In this document: in pieces, positions 10,193 through 21,194 of the stretch
How the letters are laid out: each line of letters begins with the position of its first letter
How positions within the stretch are numbered: the stretch's first letter is position 1
Source of the DNA: Coprinellus micaceus
Lineage: Eukaryota > Basidiomycota > Agaricomycetes > Agaricales > Psathyrellaceae
DNA length: 64,000 bases
Direction of reading: 5' to 3'
NCBI GenBank assembly: GCA_951394405.1
Contig: OX596343.1
Coordinates: 2,542,001-2,606,000 of the forward strand
Program-made: the position numbers and the translations under genes
The notes under the pieces: model-generated
Database searches by the model: none
What the model saw: the letters and a program-made list of their open reading frames with translations, nothing else
Told to the model about the DNA's origin: nothing

Positions 10193-10957
10193 ATGTACTT
10201 CAAAGCTCCCCTCGCCACCTTTGCCAGTGAGTTATTGTCAGTTGCTCAGTTCTGGGACCAACGGACCAACGGACCAACGGACTAACTCCTACTTTTAGCA
10301 CTGGCCTCGGCCGTCCTCTTCCACGCCTCCCCGACGTCGGCTATCCCAGCTGGTGCCGTCGCGTTGCAGGAGTGGTTCATTGAGGTCATCCCCCGGGTCT
10401 TCCCAAATTCGACGGACAATTGGCAGGCGTCTTTTGAGGATGGAACGCTCGATCAAAACGTCGTGTTCAAGATGAACGATGCTGTAGCTACCACTGGCCT
10501 CGCCGCTATGAGGGTGCGTAGTATAGATTCCTCAAACACACACCACGGTGAGAAAGGCCGACCGATCTTCTCCGCATAGGCATATTGGGCTGGAACGAAT
10601 GCTCTCATTACCTCGAGGAACGATGCGTACGTGATGAATACCCTTGGTGTTACTGCGTTCAGCTCAGATGCGGGTGGGTATGTGCTGTCTCCACACTGTG
10701 CTATCCGAAACCGGAGACACTGAACCACTCTCTCATTCTCTCCTAGGAAAAACGGGATCGTTGTCGCGACTGGTTATTCATCGCTCAAGACCAAGGAGGG
10801 AAACGAATATTCCGACGGGGTAGCATCGACCTACGCTGTCGTCAAGTGGAACGAAGAGAAGCAGGACAGGTCCATTGTGGAGTGGAGAGAGGTCAACACG
10901 CCTCCTAATTATCCTTATTACCCTTGGAGCAATATCCGGAACCCAAGTCGTCGCTAG
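10193..10957 (+). CDS. Small secreted protein of unknown family, four exons
   Basis: Exons 10193-10226, 10299-10513, 10580-10677 and 10747-10957 join with consistent phases to 558 bases, 185 residues. The start gives MYFKAPLATFATLASAVLF followed by HASPTSAIPAG, a good signal peptide, so the product is probably exported. The mature part contains VALQEWFIEVIPRVFPNSTD, one N-linked glycosylation sequon (NST), TGLAAMRAYWAGTNALITSR and ends VNTPPNYPYYPWSNIRNPSR. It has almost no cysteine, so it is not a hydrophobin or a typical cysteine-rich effector. I do not recognise the family. The first intron contains a small tandem repeat. Confidence 0.65.
10255..10286 (+). repeat. Four-copy 8-base tandem repeat in an intron
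   Basis: GGACCAAC is present three times in a row, followed by the variant GGACTAAC, all inside intron 1 (10227-10298) of the small secreted protein gene. The variant copy supplies a CTAAC branch-point-like motif 12 bases before the acceptor. Confidence 0.85.
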
Positions 10958-11000
10958 TCATGTCAATGGAATGTTTGAGGGTGGCACAATAATCATGCTG

Positions 11001-13289
11001 CTACGTTTTGTTGACGTTTTGGTCGTCAACTGATACGTACCCATTCAGCAGCCTTACGCTCATAGACTCCTGCGTCCTTTCGACTACAAACCGACCCAGG
11101 ACGTAAATGACAATATTCCCCGATGTCAGCGATAGTGACGCTAGTCTCGGTTTCCTATCGAGGCCCTCCCCACCAAGACTGGACCAATCTTTCTCCGGCC
11201 CACCTGACTCCATTCGTCCCTCCGACACGCCACCTCTGCAAGCCGCTTCAAACTCGTCGAATAACATCGAGAACCGCGGCCCTTCATAGATTTTGCGAGC
11301 GCGCCCGGTGTGTGTACACCTCATTTGCCGGAGTTCATCGACGGTGTCCACCAGCCACCGAACTGGAGGTTTCCAGAGAGAGAAGTGGACGCTGTATTTT
11401 GAGTTCTGCTTGCTCCTCTCTAAACCCTTCGCTCGATTTTCCTCTGTTCCTTCAGCGTATGTCTCCGAAAGCACAGCGCCATCGGCACTGGGCTCCCCAT
11501 TGAGTACCATGAGCTTATACGGAAACTCCCAATTAAAAATCATTTGTTGGAGGAGAGAAACGAGGAATACGCGGAATTTGTGGGATGGCCATGCGTGAGC
11601 AAGCTCGCAATCTGAAGATGGTCAGATCAGGTTGGTTCTGCCTGGGGAAAGAACTACGGGACCAACCGATACGTTGACGTCCATCACTGTGGCATTCGAA
11701 CTTGTGCAGAGACCAATCCTCCTTTTGGCAGGTTGTAGAGCAGTAGACTTTGGCGCCACAACCTGAGCATTGCTTTCCGCTTATATCAGTTCCCGTTCGT
11801 GCGCTTTTGTGATGCTGGGGTTGTTGATAAATCAAATAAGCCTTGCGGTCAAGGTGGAGAAGAGACCCTGCCATGCTCACATTCAAATTGTCACAGACGG
11901 GAATTCTTTCAGCCGGAAGGCGGTCCCAGAGGCGCGCGTAGAAAGCAATGAGGGTCACGAAATCCCTGTGGTGACTGTTATATTCCTCGTCCCTCCACTG
12001 CTTGTCCCTCGGTAGGCTTCCAAAAGCAGCCAGGGTGGCCACCAAGGTCTTCCGATGCACGCAGGTTACTTCAAGGGTGCTGAGGGGACTCCTCTTCGGG
12101 CTACCCGCAGGGGTCAACGTAAAGAAAGGGTTCTTGACGTTGGGCCCATTCCGAGAGATGTAGTCGTCGATGATGGCCTCTAGAGCTCCTGCCTCGATGA
12201 GCTGGGGAACGACGCGATGTTGGAAATAGGGAGGGCGATGCCAAGGTTGTTCCCCGAAGAACAGGAGGTCGGCTATTTTAATAGAAAGTGTGCCTTCGGG
12301 TCCCTGCACCTTCCACTCGGGGTGTTTTGTCGCAAGCCTCATGACCCATCCGGCGGCGTTCAACTTGATGAACGCCTGGGTGAACGTTGGGACGCGGCAA
12401 AGGCTTGTGAGCGCCAGTAGGATGGCGACAATGTCCGAATCTCCAGATATTTTCTTCGACGGGTCGCGGATACGAATAGTTTCCCATTGTTCAATCCGCG
12501 AGAGGCCACACTTGAGAAAGCGGATGTGTTGCTTGTATGTATAGTTCGAAACTTCCTCCATGGTGGGGGGGATGGCAGCCGGATCGTTGACGAAAGCGTA
12601 CAAAAGCTTGACAATGGGACAAAAGCTGTGCTTTGAGCCGAAGGATGGGAAGTAGAGGGGCAACCCATCCCTATCCACCCAATTCCACAGGGAGAGGCCG
12701 AATCGGATCGTTTCTGGAAGTCCAAGCATAGCAGCCCGGAGTTGAGCATCACAGCCTGTAAGGACATTAGAGAAAATCTCGGTTGCCCGACCTGGTACGA
12801 ATAGATGGTTGGCGACGCTCCTAGGGTCGTAGCAAAGGATCCAGTCCGACGCGCTGAGCCAGAAATTAAGCCAGCGTAATAGTACCTCCACGTTCCCCTC
12901 GAAGGCACGCGATATAGGTCCCATCGCCTTCTCCTTTCCTTCATTCAATAGCCGCCCAGAAATTGCGACAATCTCCAGGAGCGCATTAACCCGTTGAAGT
13001 GGTTGCGTCCTCTCGACGAAGGTCGACGAATCGGAGGAAAGTTTAGGGTTGACAGGGGTGATCTCTTCGTCTAGGAGGTTGAAAACGGTCGTGAGGACTA
13101 CAGCTTGATCACGAACATCTCCAGGCCACCCGTCTTTAGAGAGTTGATGAATGTGGGGAATGGAACCGCGCTCGGCAGCGCTCAGTAACTGTCAAGACCG
13201 GTGACGTTACGAGAAAGGTGGCTTGGAAGGAGTAGTAAACCTACTGCGCTTGTTTTGGCATCTCGGAGGCGCCCTACACGGGTGGTCAT
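11001..13289 (-). CDS. MYND-type zinc-finger protein A
   Basis: Exons (minus strand) 13289-13245, 13188-11881, 11814-11667 and 11611-11001 add up to 2112 bases, 703 residues, with consistent phases. The N-terminus is MTTRVGRLRDAKTSA, followed by LLSAAERGSIPHIHQLSKDG and a long alpha-helical region. The MYND finger lies at about residues 455-495: CDN..H..CSGCGAKVYCSTTCQKEDW..H..EC. The C-terminal domain ends with ASLSLTSGNIVIYVLGRFVV. MYND fingers bind short proline-rich peptides, and the family often acts in transcription or protein methylation, but no SET domain is present here. This is one of a cluster of paralogues that share the same four-exon plan. The biological role is unknown. Confidence 0.85.
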
Positions 13290-14374
13290 GGTGTCGTAGT
13301 TGTTGTAAGAAGACCTCGAGGTTTGTCGGATTCTGAACATTGGACGTTTGGAAGGGTTTGCACTGGATGACGTCGCCTTCCTGGCCAAACAATCCCACAT
13401 ACCCCTGTTGTTGGCGGCGCACACTAATGTTACTGTCATATCATCACGAACGAACGGCACTGGCTCGAGGAACCCTGAAGTATGCGCGGTGGGTATCTCA
13501 GTATTTTACTTGGAAAATTCTGACGTCAATCTGCTCCCTATCAAGAGACTGAGCGGCGCCTAGCGAGGATCAACCAAGCTGAGAGAAGACAAATAGGGTA
13601 TACGCATGACCGAACCCTGGCACTCGAAGCCGTCTTTGAACTGCAGAGCTGAATGGGTACCCCCGTTCACCGACGAGCTCAACTGACTGTACGACTATCT
13701 CCACTCGAGGCCCATCTCGACGCATCTCTCGACGCTCTACTCAAAGTAGTCGCTATTGGAAGGTTCTACAACCTGGAACAGCCTCCAAGTCATGTTTCCA
13801 AACGCCTTTCAGTACCACCTAGCCAGCCTCGTCTACTGCTCATGAAAGGGGGGCTTCTCGACCATGTGTAAAGTCAAACGTAGCGCAATTCGCTATGGCT
13901 CAACCAGAATGACCAAGTCTTTTGCTGTTCTCCGGGGATATCCCTTCGACGGCCCTTGCTTGGTCCCTGTGTACATGCGGCAGTACCATATCGCCTCTCA
14001 AACTACCGGGCCCATGGCTAGCGCAGTATAGTCAATCGTCCAAGACGCTTATCTCTACTTCCAGGGCTCGAGGACGAGGGCTGTTCATCCATCTCCTCGG
14101 AGGCGTTGGAAAGTGAGGCCAACCGATCCAATCCCCCGCTAGCCTACATTGCCTTAACGTGGGTTTATTGGCAGCTCCGCGTCATCGCGATGTTCATATT
14201 CCTAATCCACCTGCAAACTTAAGGGAGAACGGCTGTCGGATCCTTATCCAGAAGCCTTGTTCGCATTATCGAGGCCTACGTAGACGGCGCCGCAGGACTT
14301 GACCCCCACTACAGTAATCTCAATGCGGGTTGGGTGCGAGTATTCGGTGAATGTTACGAAGTGTAATACCAACA
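13290..14374. other. Promoter of MYND gene A and decayed coding-like sequence
   Basis: The left edge holds the upstream region of gene A. Plus-strand stretches read like pieces of protein (for example LVRIIEAYVDGAAGLDPHYS near 14260-14320) but are cut by stops and frame changes. I could not assign a family. Confidence 0.3.
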
Positions 14375-16632
14375 TCAATCAAGTTTGGCCCGCTCACAAA
14401 CCTTGACATAACCGTTCAGCCTCCGAACCCTAGTCATGTCGGCTGCCCTCTCGACAATAAACCTCCCAACAAAGAATACTGCATACTCTCCAATGATTGC
14501 AGAGCACACAGCGACCCTCCAGACCTTCGACACGCTAGCGTTCAACGGATGGCCGATCCATTCCCCCGGAAGCATCAAGTCGCCTTGGTTGCTCGACACA
14601 CACCTGTGCTCCTCGAAAATGTCGACAAACCGAGACTCGTGGAATAGGGGACGACCATCATGCTTCAGTTTCAGCATTTGGTCAACCGAACGGGGCAAGA
14701 ACTCAGGCGGGCACTTCGTGGTTTGGAAGTAGAGCACCGTCGTGCGAAGGAGGTTGCTCCGGGTGGCCGCCTGTGGATGTCTGGACGGCACAGGAAAGGC
14801 CAGTGGTGAGCCCCACTGGCCTGGCACAGTACAATGAAGCTGCCTCCACTGCAGGGGGAGGCCAATTTCGAAGTTGAGTACGAAGTGCTGCGTGAGGAGG
14901 AAAAGAAACGATCGTAGCCGGTGTGAAACCCACGAGTGGTTCATTTCACGCTCTAGGGGGTATAATTCAGTTGAGGTATAGTAGAAAACCCTTCGTATAG
15001 GAACAGACGGACCCATGCGAACGATTCGGCCAAAGCGGCATTCTTCCTTGTGCCCCATGTCCCAGTCCAATTTCTGGCAACGCTGCGAACAATAGGCGGT
15101 AGTGCGACACCGGGAACACTCCTTCGTCTGACCTTGTTCGACGGTCTCGCCGTGGTCGTGCTAAGCAAAGTCAGTCAACGTTTCAGCAACACCACCAGAT
15201 AAAAGTACACACAACGGTATTATCACACATAGCGATACCGTCTTCCGGGACTTCGTGTTTCCAAGCCATGGCATAGAGCTCTATTGTTTCGGCAAAGGGC
15301 TTCCAGTACTTCTCAGCCCAGGTCGACCCCAGCCTTTTGATGTCATCTTCATTGATAGAATTAATGGCAGCGGAGATAGCCTCGCATACGTCCTGATGGA
15401 TGCCCACCATTACCAGAACTTCGAGGGGTGTCCTCGTATCTGATCGCCCAGAGGGGCACCAGTGGCTCCACACCGACGGAGATTCATGACGTTGTGAAAG
15501 TAGGTCATTGACGAGAGATTTCATCAAGCCGTTATCGAGCAGCTCCAGAAGCAGGGCGTGTTGAACTTGTGTCGAACCGTGCTGCACAGTCGTCAGAAAT
15601 ATGGCCATGATGTCGATACTGAGGGGGATTCCACGTGAGGTGAGGAATCCGTGGAACTGGTTGGATATCTTGATGGCGGTAGAGGGAAATTTCGAAGCGA
15701 AATATGCCTTGCAGTACTGAGGACCTGCCACGTCGAGAAGTTCGTTGGTCAAAGCGACGATGTGGCGGATGTGCTCGGGGGTCGAAGGGTCGGTTTTCCG
15801 CAGTTGTCGCTCGGCCCATAGGCGGATACGCGAGGTTGCCGAGTCTAAGAATTGCCTCCGCTTGGCTTGGGTGAAGCAGGCGAGTATCGAAGCAATCTTG
15901 GTCTTGCTGACCGAGTTCCGGCAAAACCCAGACATAAGGTAGACGAAGGGACAATCGGGGGTGAGCCTTATCCCTCCGTGCCCATGACAGACTCCTTTTT
16001 CGTTATGTGATACAAACAAAGCGAGAACCAACTCGACTGCACGTTCCGAAGTGTGCATTCCGGCTTTGAGTTTGTCACTTGCAGAGAGGTAGAGTGCGTA
16101 GAAGTGCTCAGCGATGTAAACCGGAGCATCTCCTGATTCGTGGGGGTTGAGGGCGTACGTCCAAGACCCTGCCTGGATGTAAAATTCAAACCACCGAATG
16201 GCGACGTTGAGGTGGTCCTCGAAGATGTCGGAGAACGAGGATTTAGAGGCAGACCTTTCAGCAACACCCGGCTCAATGATTGCTCTCATAAAGAGTCTAA
16301 CCAAGCCAGTGACACGCCTGAGCGGTAGGGTGCCCTCGACAGCGTCCAATAGTTGAACCCCGCTCTGTACCTGAGGTCGAGGCGGAGTAGGTTCATCCTC
16401 AAGAATTGTGAGGATCGTACGAAGAACGATGGCCGAGTCTTTCGGGGACTTGGGCCACTCCGCGGTAGAGAGTTCGATAATGTGCCGATAGGAACCCCGC
16501 TCAACACCGCCCAGTAGCTACACCCAATGTCAGCGCTCAAATCGCGTCGAGTCTAAGATGTGCACGTACTGCTTCCACTTTGGCGTCTCCCAGATGGAGA
16601 CGACCTCTTGAGGAGTTTAACTCGTCTGGCAT
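14375..16632 (-). CDS. MYND-type zinc-finger protein B
   Basis: Exons 16632-16570, 16517-15213, 15160-15013 and 14952-14375 total 2094 bases, 697 residues, with all phases agreeing. The N-terminus is MPDELNSSRGRLHLGDAKVE, followed by LLGGVERGSYRHIIELSTAE. The zinc finger is CDN..H..ECSRCRTTAYCSQRCQKLDW..H..EC in the third exon. After it comes HSWVSHRLRSFLFLLTQHF and the family C-terminus with YAVFFVGRFIVERA. The exon-1 length (21 codons), the 148-base finger exon and the splice phases match the other members. Donor use after CDNTV (GTGTGT) is weaker than in the paralogues. No partner or substrate can be inferred. Confidence 0.83.
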
Positions 16633-17506
16633 GCTGTATGGCAGTCGTCCTTTGTCTGGGGGTCGATTCTATTTGCAAGTTTTGGGGAAACGTTTTTCGC
16701 ATTTGTCTTTGTTTGCCTGCTGGCACGCCCTCGACTCGCCGCGGGTCGGGCCGGCTCACGATCATCGCGTAGAGAACCCGAGCAGGTGTACAGTGGCATC
16801 TCAGGGTCGTGCGGTGGTGGCCAGGAATGCGTAGGAGATGAAGCATTGGGACCCTGTGGATCGTTCGGAATCTCGCTGAGTGTACGGATTCAACCAGGGT
16901 TCGACACCGTTCACAGCGCGTAAGCACAATTACGCAACGTGAACCCCCACTATCATACCCTGAGCGATCCCTAATCAAGTGCGACTATGTGTCTAGTTCC
17001 ATGACACAACCAATACTGCGTTGTGTGCCCAGGCGAGAAAGCTGACAAAGTTCCCAGACCGCCCGGCGCCCGATCGCGGTTCGTCATTCAGCAAAGGCTA
17101 GGGCGCCTAACGAGCGCCTACCTGATAACGGACTTGACGGTGATGGTTAGGTGGGAGTAATTTCTAATATTAGAAAATATGTGCACGCCAACCGACTTGC
17201 GACACATTTTGTACGTCTGACGTTACGGCGTTTGGGGTGTTTGGGAGGCTTGAGTCATTATGAGCGCGTAAGTCGAGAGCTTTAGTGAGGATGGAGGCCC
17301 TGAATGAGAGCTGTCCAAGGTCAAAAGCTGAGGTAATTCCAAGTACACACACCGCAAAGCGATTTTGGTAGTTTGATGTACGAACGTGTCGACTTCACTA
17401 AGATACAATGAATAAAAGGGAGGGGTTCAGTTGCGTGAATTCACTGCCTCATCCCCCACCTGTTTTACGATTTGTTCTGTCTCCCACTCAACGCATCTAG
17501 CTCACC
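16633..17506. other. Divergent promoter region between MYND gene B and the WrbA gene
   Basis: Gene B runs left and the reductase gene runs right, so the 870 bases should hold both promoters. A GGCGCCTAACGAGCGCC pair of half-palindromes lies at 17102-17118. I see no further gene. Confidence 0.4.
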
Positions 17507-18381
17507 ATGTCCGCTCCCAAAGTTGCCATCATCATCCACACCACGTTCGGAACGATACATAAGCGTTCGTCCTGACCATTGCTCGCCATCCCGGTGGATG
17601 GACGCTGACACGATCCCCGTTTCTAGTCGCTGAGGCTGAGAAGGCTGGCATCGAGAAGGCTGGCGGAAAGGCCGACCTTTATCAGTAAGTTTGATGTCGT
17701 GTACTACCCACCACCGGGCTGACCGGGCGGTGTACGCAGAGTCCCAGAGACGCTCCCCGCCGATATTCTCGCAAAGATGAATGCAGCCCCCAAGCCCGAC
17801 TACCCCGTCATCACCCCTGATAAGCTTGCTGAATACGACGCCTTCCTCCTCGGTATCCCCGCGGCATTTGGCGCTATCCCGTCCCAATGGAAGGTTCGTC
17901 GCCTTAGCTTATACTTCAGCGAGACCCCAAACGCTAACGCCTCCGTACTTGTTTCGTACAGTCCTTCTTGGACGCTACTGGTCAAATCTGGGCGACCGGA
18001 GGCCTCGCTGGGAAGTACGCCGGAGTTTTCGTCTCCACTGGCACACAGGGTGGTGGCCAAGAGACTACCACTATCTCGGTGCTCTCTACCCTCGTTCATC
18101 ACGGAATTATCTTCGTCCCACTTGGGTATACAAATGCCCTGGAGCTTCAGGGCAACATGGAGGAGGTTCATGGAGGTGCGTGCTTATGGTCGCTCTTCCG
18201 CCATTCACCGGCGTTTTTTGGACCCGATGGCTGAAATTACCTCCAATCCGCAGGATCACCGTGGGCCGCTGGTGCATTCAGTGGGCATGGGGGATCCCGC
18301 AAGCCTTCCGAGATAGAGCTGGAAATCGCTCGCAGACAGGGAACCGGTTTCTGGAACACCGTCAGCAAGGTCAAGTTTTGA
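17507..18381 (+). CDS. NAD(P)H:quinone oxidoreductase, WrbA type (flavodoxin-like)
   Basis: This FMN enzyme reduces quinones by two electrons at the expense of NAD(P)H and protects against quinone stress in the cytosol. Exons 17507-17564, 17627-17684, 17740-17893, 17962-18175 and 18254-18381 give 612 bases, 203 residues, the usual length. Recognisable blocks are MSAPKVAIIIHTTFGTIHKL (FMN phosphate loop region), AEAEKAGIEKAGGKADLYQV, YDAFLLGIPAAFGAIPSQWK, KYAGVFVSTGTQGGGQET, HGIIFVPLGY and EEVHGGSPWGAG-like GSPWAAG, ending KVKF. The usual YSxYGH loop reads HTTFGT, a notable change near the FMN site. The first intron uses the weak donor GTTCGT. A broken copy lies at 9130-9545. Confidence 0.9.
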
Positions 18382-18689
18382 GGAAGGATAGTACGCCACC
18401 GTTATTAGAACTCATGTCTTACCCCGATAATAGAGGTTCAGCAACGCTCAATACTTGCATTTGTCTAGATAGACGTACCTTTCCGCATGCACCAGTTGTT
18501 CTTGCACCCTTCTGCGATTGTTTCGTCTCTTGAGAGCTATGAGGGAAGGCATGAGAGGTATTCCAGACCTCCATGATATACCTGCGCGGAACTTGGAGCG
18601 AACGATGAGAAGAATAGGTAGACGATTTTCGACTACTTAAATGCCAGGTTTGGTCGCAACGCTCACGACGCCCCCCACTTTCCAACCCG
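18382..18689. other. Intergenic stretch, no gene seen
   Basis: The 3' flank of the reductase gene and upstream region of a broken MYND gene. No convincing reading frame. Confidence 0.35.
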
Positions 18690-19362
18690 ATGGAGCCTGA
18701 CCCCAACGAGACCCCCAGACCTACGGCGAAGAACTTCAGGACAGAATCTGTAAGTGGAACCGCCTATTCTGTCCACTTTACACTTACCTATATGAAAAGC
18801 TCCTTCATTTGGTCGAGCAAGGGTCAATCGACCATATCTACATGCTATCGACGACGGAATAGCCGCGCATCCCTCATGTTGCGATCAATGCAGAAAGCAC
18901 GTAGCCCCGCCGAACGATCTTGTCCTTCGCTTCGATACCCTTGCCTGTCCACTCCTATTCCTACAGCACACTGTGGAAAGCGTCCTGAGGCACGCTCACC
19001 AGGGTGTACCGACATTCCGTAACCCGAGGTTCTCGGCGGTCTTGCAAGACGTCCTCACGTCGGTGAAGGAGGATGCCGACTCGGAGGGGGGAAAGGGTAG
19101 GCCCCAAACACGGACAAAGGTGGCACTGCTTACAATGTGCCATGGTTTCTACTGGGTCTCCGTGTTCGGACGGTTCGAGGTAGCGAAGGGTGTGAGCAAG
19201 ACGAGCGTTGAGCTCGTCGATGGGTTTGTGAGGATCGAGGAAATTAGCAAGTTTGATGAGCGTTATTGTGGTGCTCTGGTGGCCGTAATTCTCTGTACAT
19301 GCATGATGAATCTCCTTTTTCATCTCTGCAGCGTGACGGTGTCTTCGGTGACCTCATCTTAG
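18690..19362 (+). pseudogene. MYND-family gene D with a large internal deletion
   Basis: Exon 1 (MEPDPNETPRPTAKNFRTES, donor GTAAGT) and the start of exon 2 (LLHLVEQGSIDHIYMLSTTE) match the family, closest to gene E. The next codon is TAG where gene E has TGG (TEWPKNPH). About 20 bases later the sequence jumps to the C-terminal domain, NDLVLRFDTLACP then HTVESVLRHAHQGVPTFRNP and KTSVELVDGFVRIEE. All of the long helical region and the MYND finger are missing, roughly 1.5 kb. The deletion and the nonsense codon make it a pseudogene. The remaining C-terminal piece is still open. Confidence 0.8.
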
Positions 19363-19670
19363 CCCAGCCTGCAAAAACGCTACGTATGGTACTCTGCTTT
19401 ACCGTTTCTCCATTAAAACCTCGCTTCGTCCTCAGCTTACAGCTCAACCCCTTTCCGCCTGCCTTAGTCTCAGATGAGATTCGGAAGCTCCGGTTCCTGC
19501 GTGCTGGGAGAGCTCCCTGGCTGCTGGCATGACAATCGGCCAGATAGGGGCTCTGGGCCAAAGAGGAAGGACCTCCGAAACAAACATGCACACATATGCA
19601 GGGGTTCAATTGGACAATAACGATGTCGGGTTCATTCAAGACGCTCGTGGTCGCATCTACCCTCGCTCTC
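19363..19670. other. Spacer between two tandem MYND family members
   Basis: A short interval between broken gene D and broken gene E on the same strand. It contains pyrimidine-rich tracts and no gene. Confidence 0.35.
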
Positions 19671-21194
19671 ATGGATTCAGATTCCAAGAACCCGAGACCT
19701 CCTGCTAAGAACGCCAAAACCGAGGCTGTAAGCCTTTATTTCGCTCACCCGTTTGCTGGGTTCTGATCAATCCATCGAATAGTTGCTCCGTTCGGTTGAG
19801 CAGGGATCTCTCGAGCACATATACAAGCTGGCGAGAACCGAATGGCCCAAGAATCCCCACGATGCGGCTCTGGCGCTCGAGGTTATCTTCTCACTCTTGG
19901 AGAACGAGGTGATGCCAGAACCTACCAAGGTTTGCACATCTCAGTGTTTTCACGACAATCAAACGGTTACTCGCATTCGCTACGGGATGGATGTGGTCAT
20001 AGCGGCAATAGGTCACCTGGAAGATGCGAACAAAAGTTCCAAGAGTCTCTTTCCCCTGTTCTCCATAAGAGCATCCCTACCTTTCTGCGGTGGCTTCGCT
20101 TTCTCGCCGAAGAATCACGTTGGGCCCATCCGGACAAGGACTCGCCTGGATCGTACGGACCGAGGATTGCGGCAGAGACGCTTCAAGATCTCTACCAGGA
20201 CGCCACAGACGAACTCAGGACGGCGTTTAACGCCTCCTTCGAAGCACTGGACCTCCTTCTGTATCTCTGGACATGGCGAGATGAGTCGGGGAAGACACTC
20301 ACGTGGCGTTATGCTAGCGAGGGATATCGCTCCCCGGTATCGACGCTCTTCCCCTTCATGGCCACAAAGTTTCCGGGCACTACCCGCAATCTCACAACAG
20401 TGTTCGCGGGGCGTACATATCTCCAAAACCGCCGCTTCGTCGATTCCTCTTTCGCTCGATTAGAAGAATGGGCCTCTCTGACTTCCGAGGGAAAGTTCAA
20501 AAGCCTTCCCTCTTACGCCCTCGAGGCCATCGCCATGACCCAGCAATATGAATTTCTTGAGGTTCAGTCGTACGCCACTGCCTATATCAGGGCGAAGTTC
20601 CCGTCCCGCGCCTTCGCGTTATCTCTGCGGTTTCAGGATCTGAAGGTGCCTCCAACCCTCGGCCCGGTCACTTTCCCCATCGCTGTCTCCGCGAAGTTTT
20701 TCCCGAACGACCCTGCTGATACTCCCGCACACCTCATTCATAAAGTTGTGCCCGACCTGATCAAGGTCGGGCTTTTGGACATTCTGATCAACCATCTCCT
20801 CACGCAGCCCATCGGTACGCCTTACATCTACGAAAATCGACGTCCCATATGTAGTGTATAAGGCCACGTACCAACGTATATGGGCGTCTCCGAGCCTTGG
20901 ACGGAGTAAATGTGCAATTAGTGCTATATATGCCGGCACGAGCTCGCATGGCCAGACAAGGAAGAGGGATTCCTCGCATCGTGCATATGTAGAACCTACG
21001 TAGCTTGTGTTTCCGTACGTACCACATATATGCCTCGTATGTGGTTGCATTTATGGCCACCGGAATTGGGCGCTTACTGGAACTCTCCCCAAGCCAAAGG
21101 GGTTTAAAAATGCGTACAGTCACGCGCACTCGCACGTGTGGCGCAAGCGAATTCCATGAGAATAGTTACAAACAGTAGTCTAGAACCCACACGG

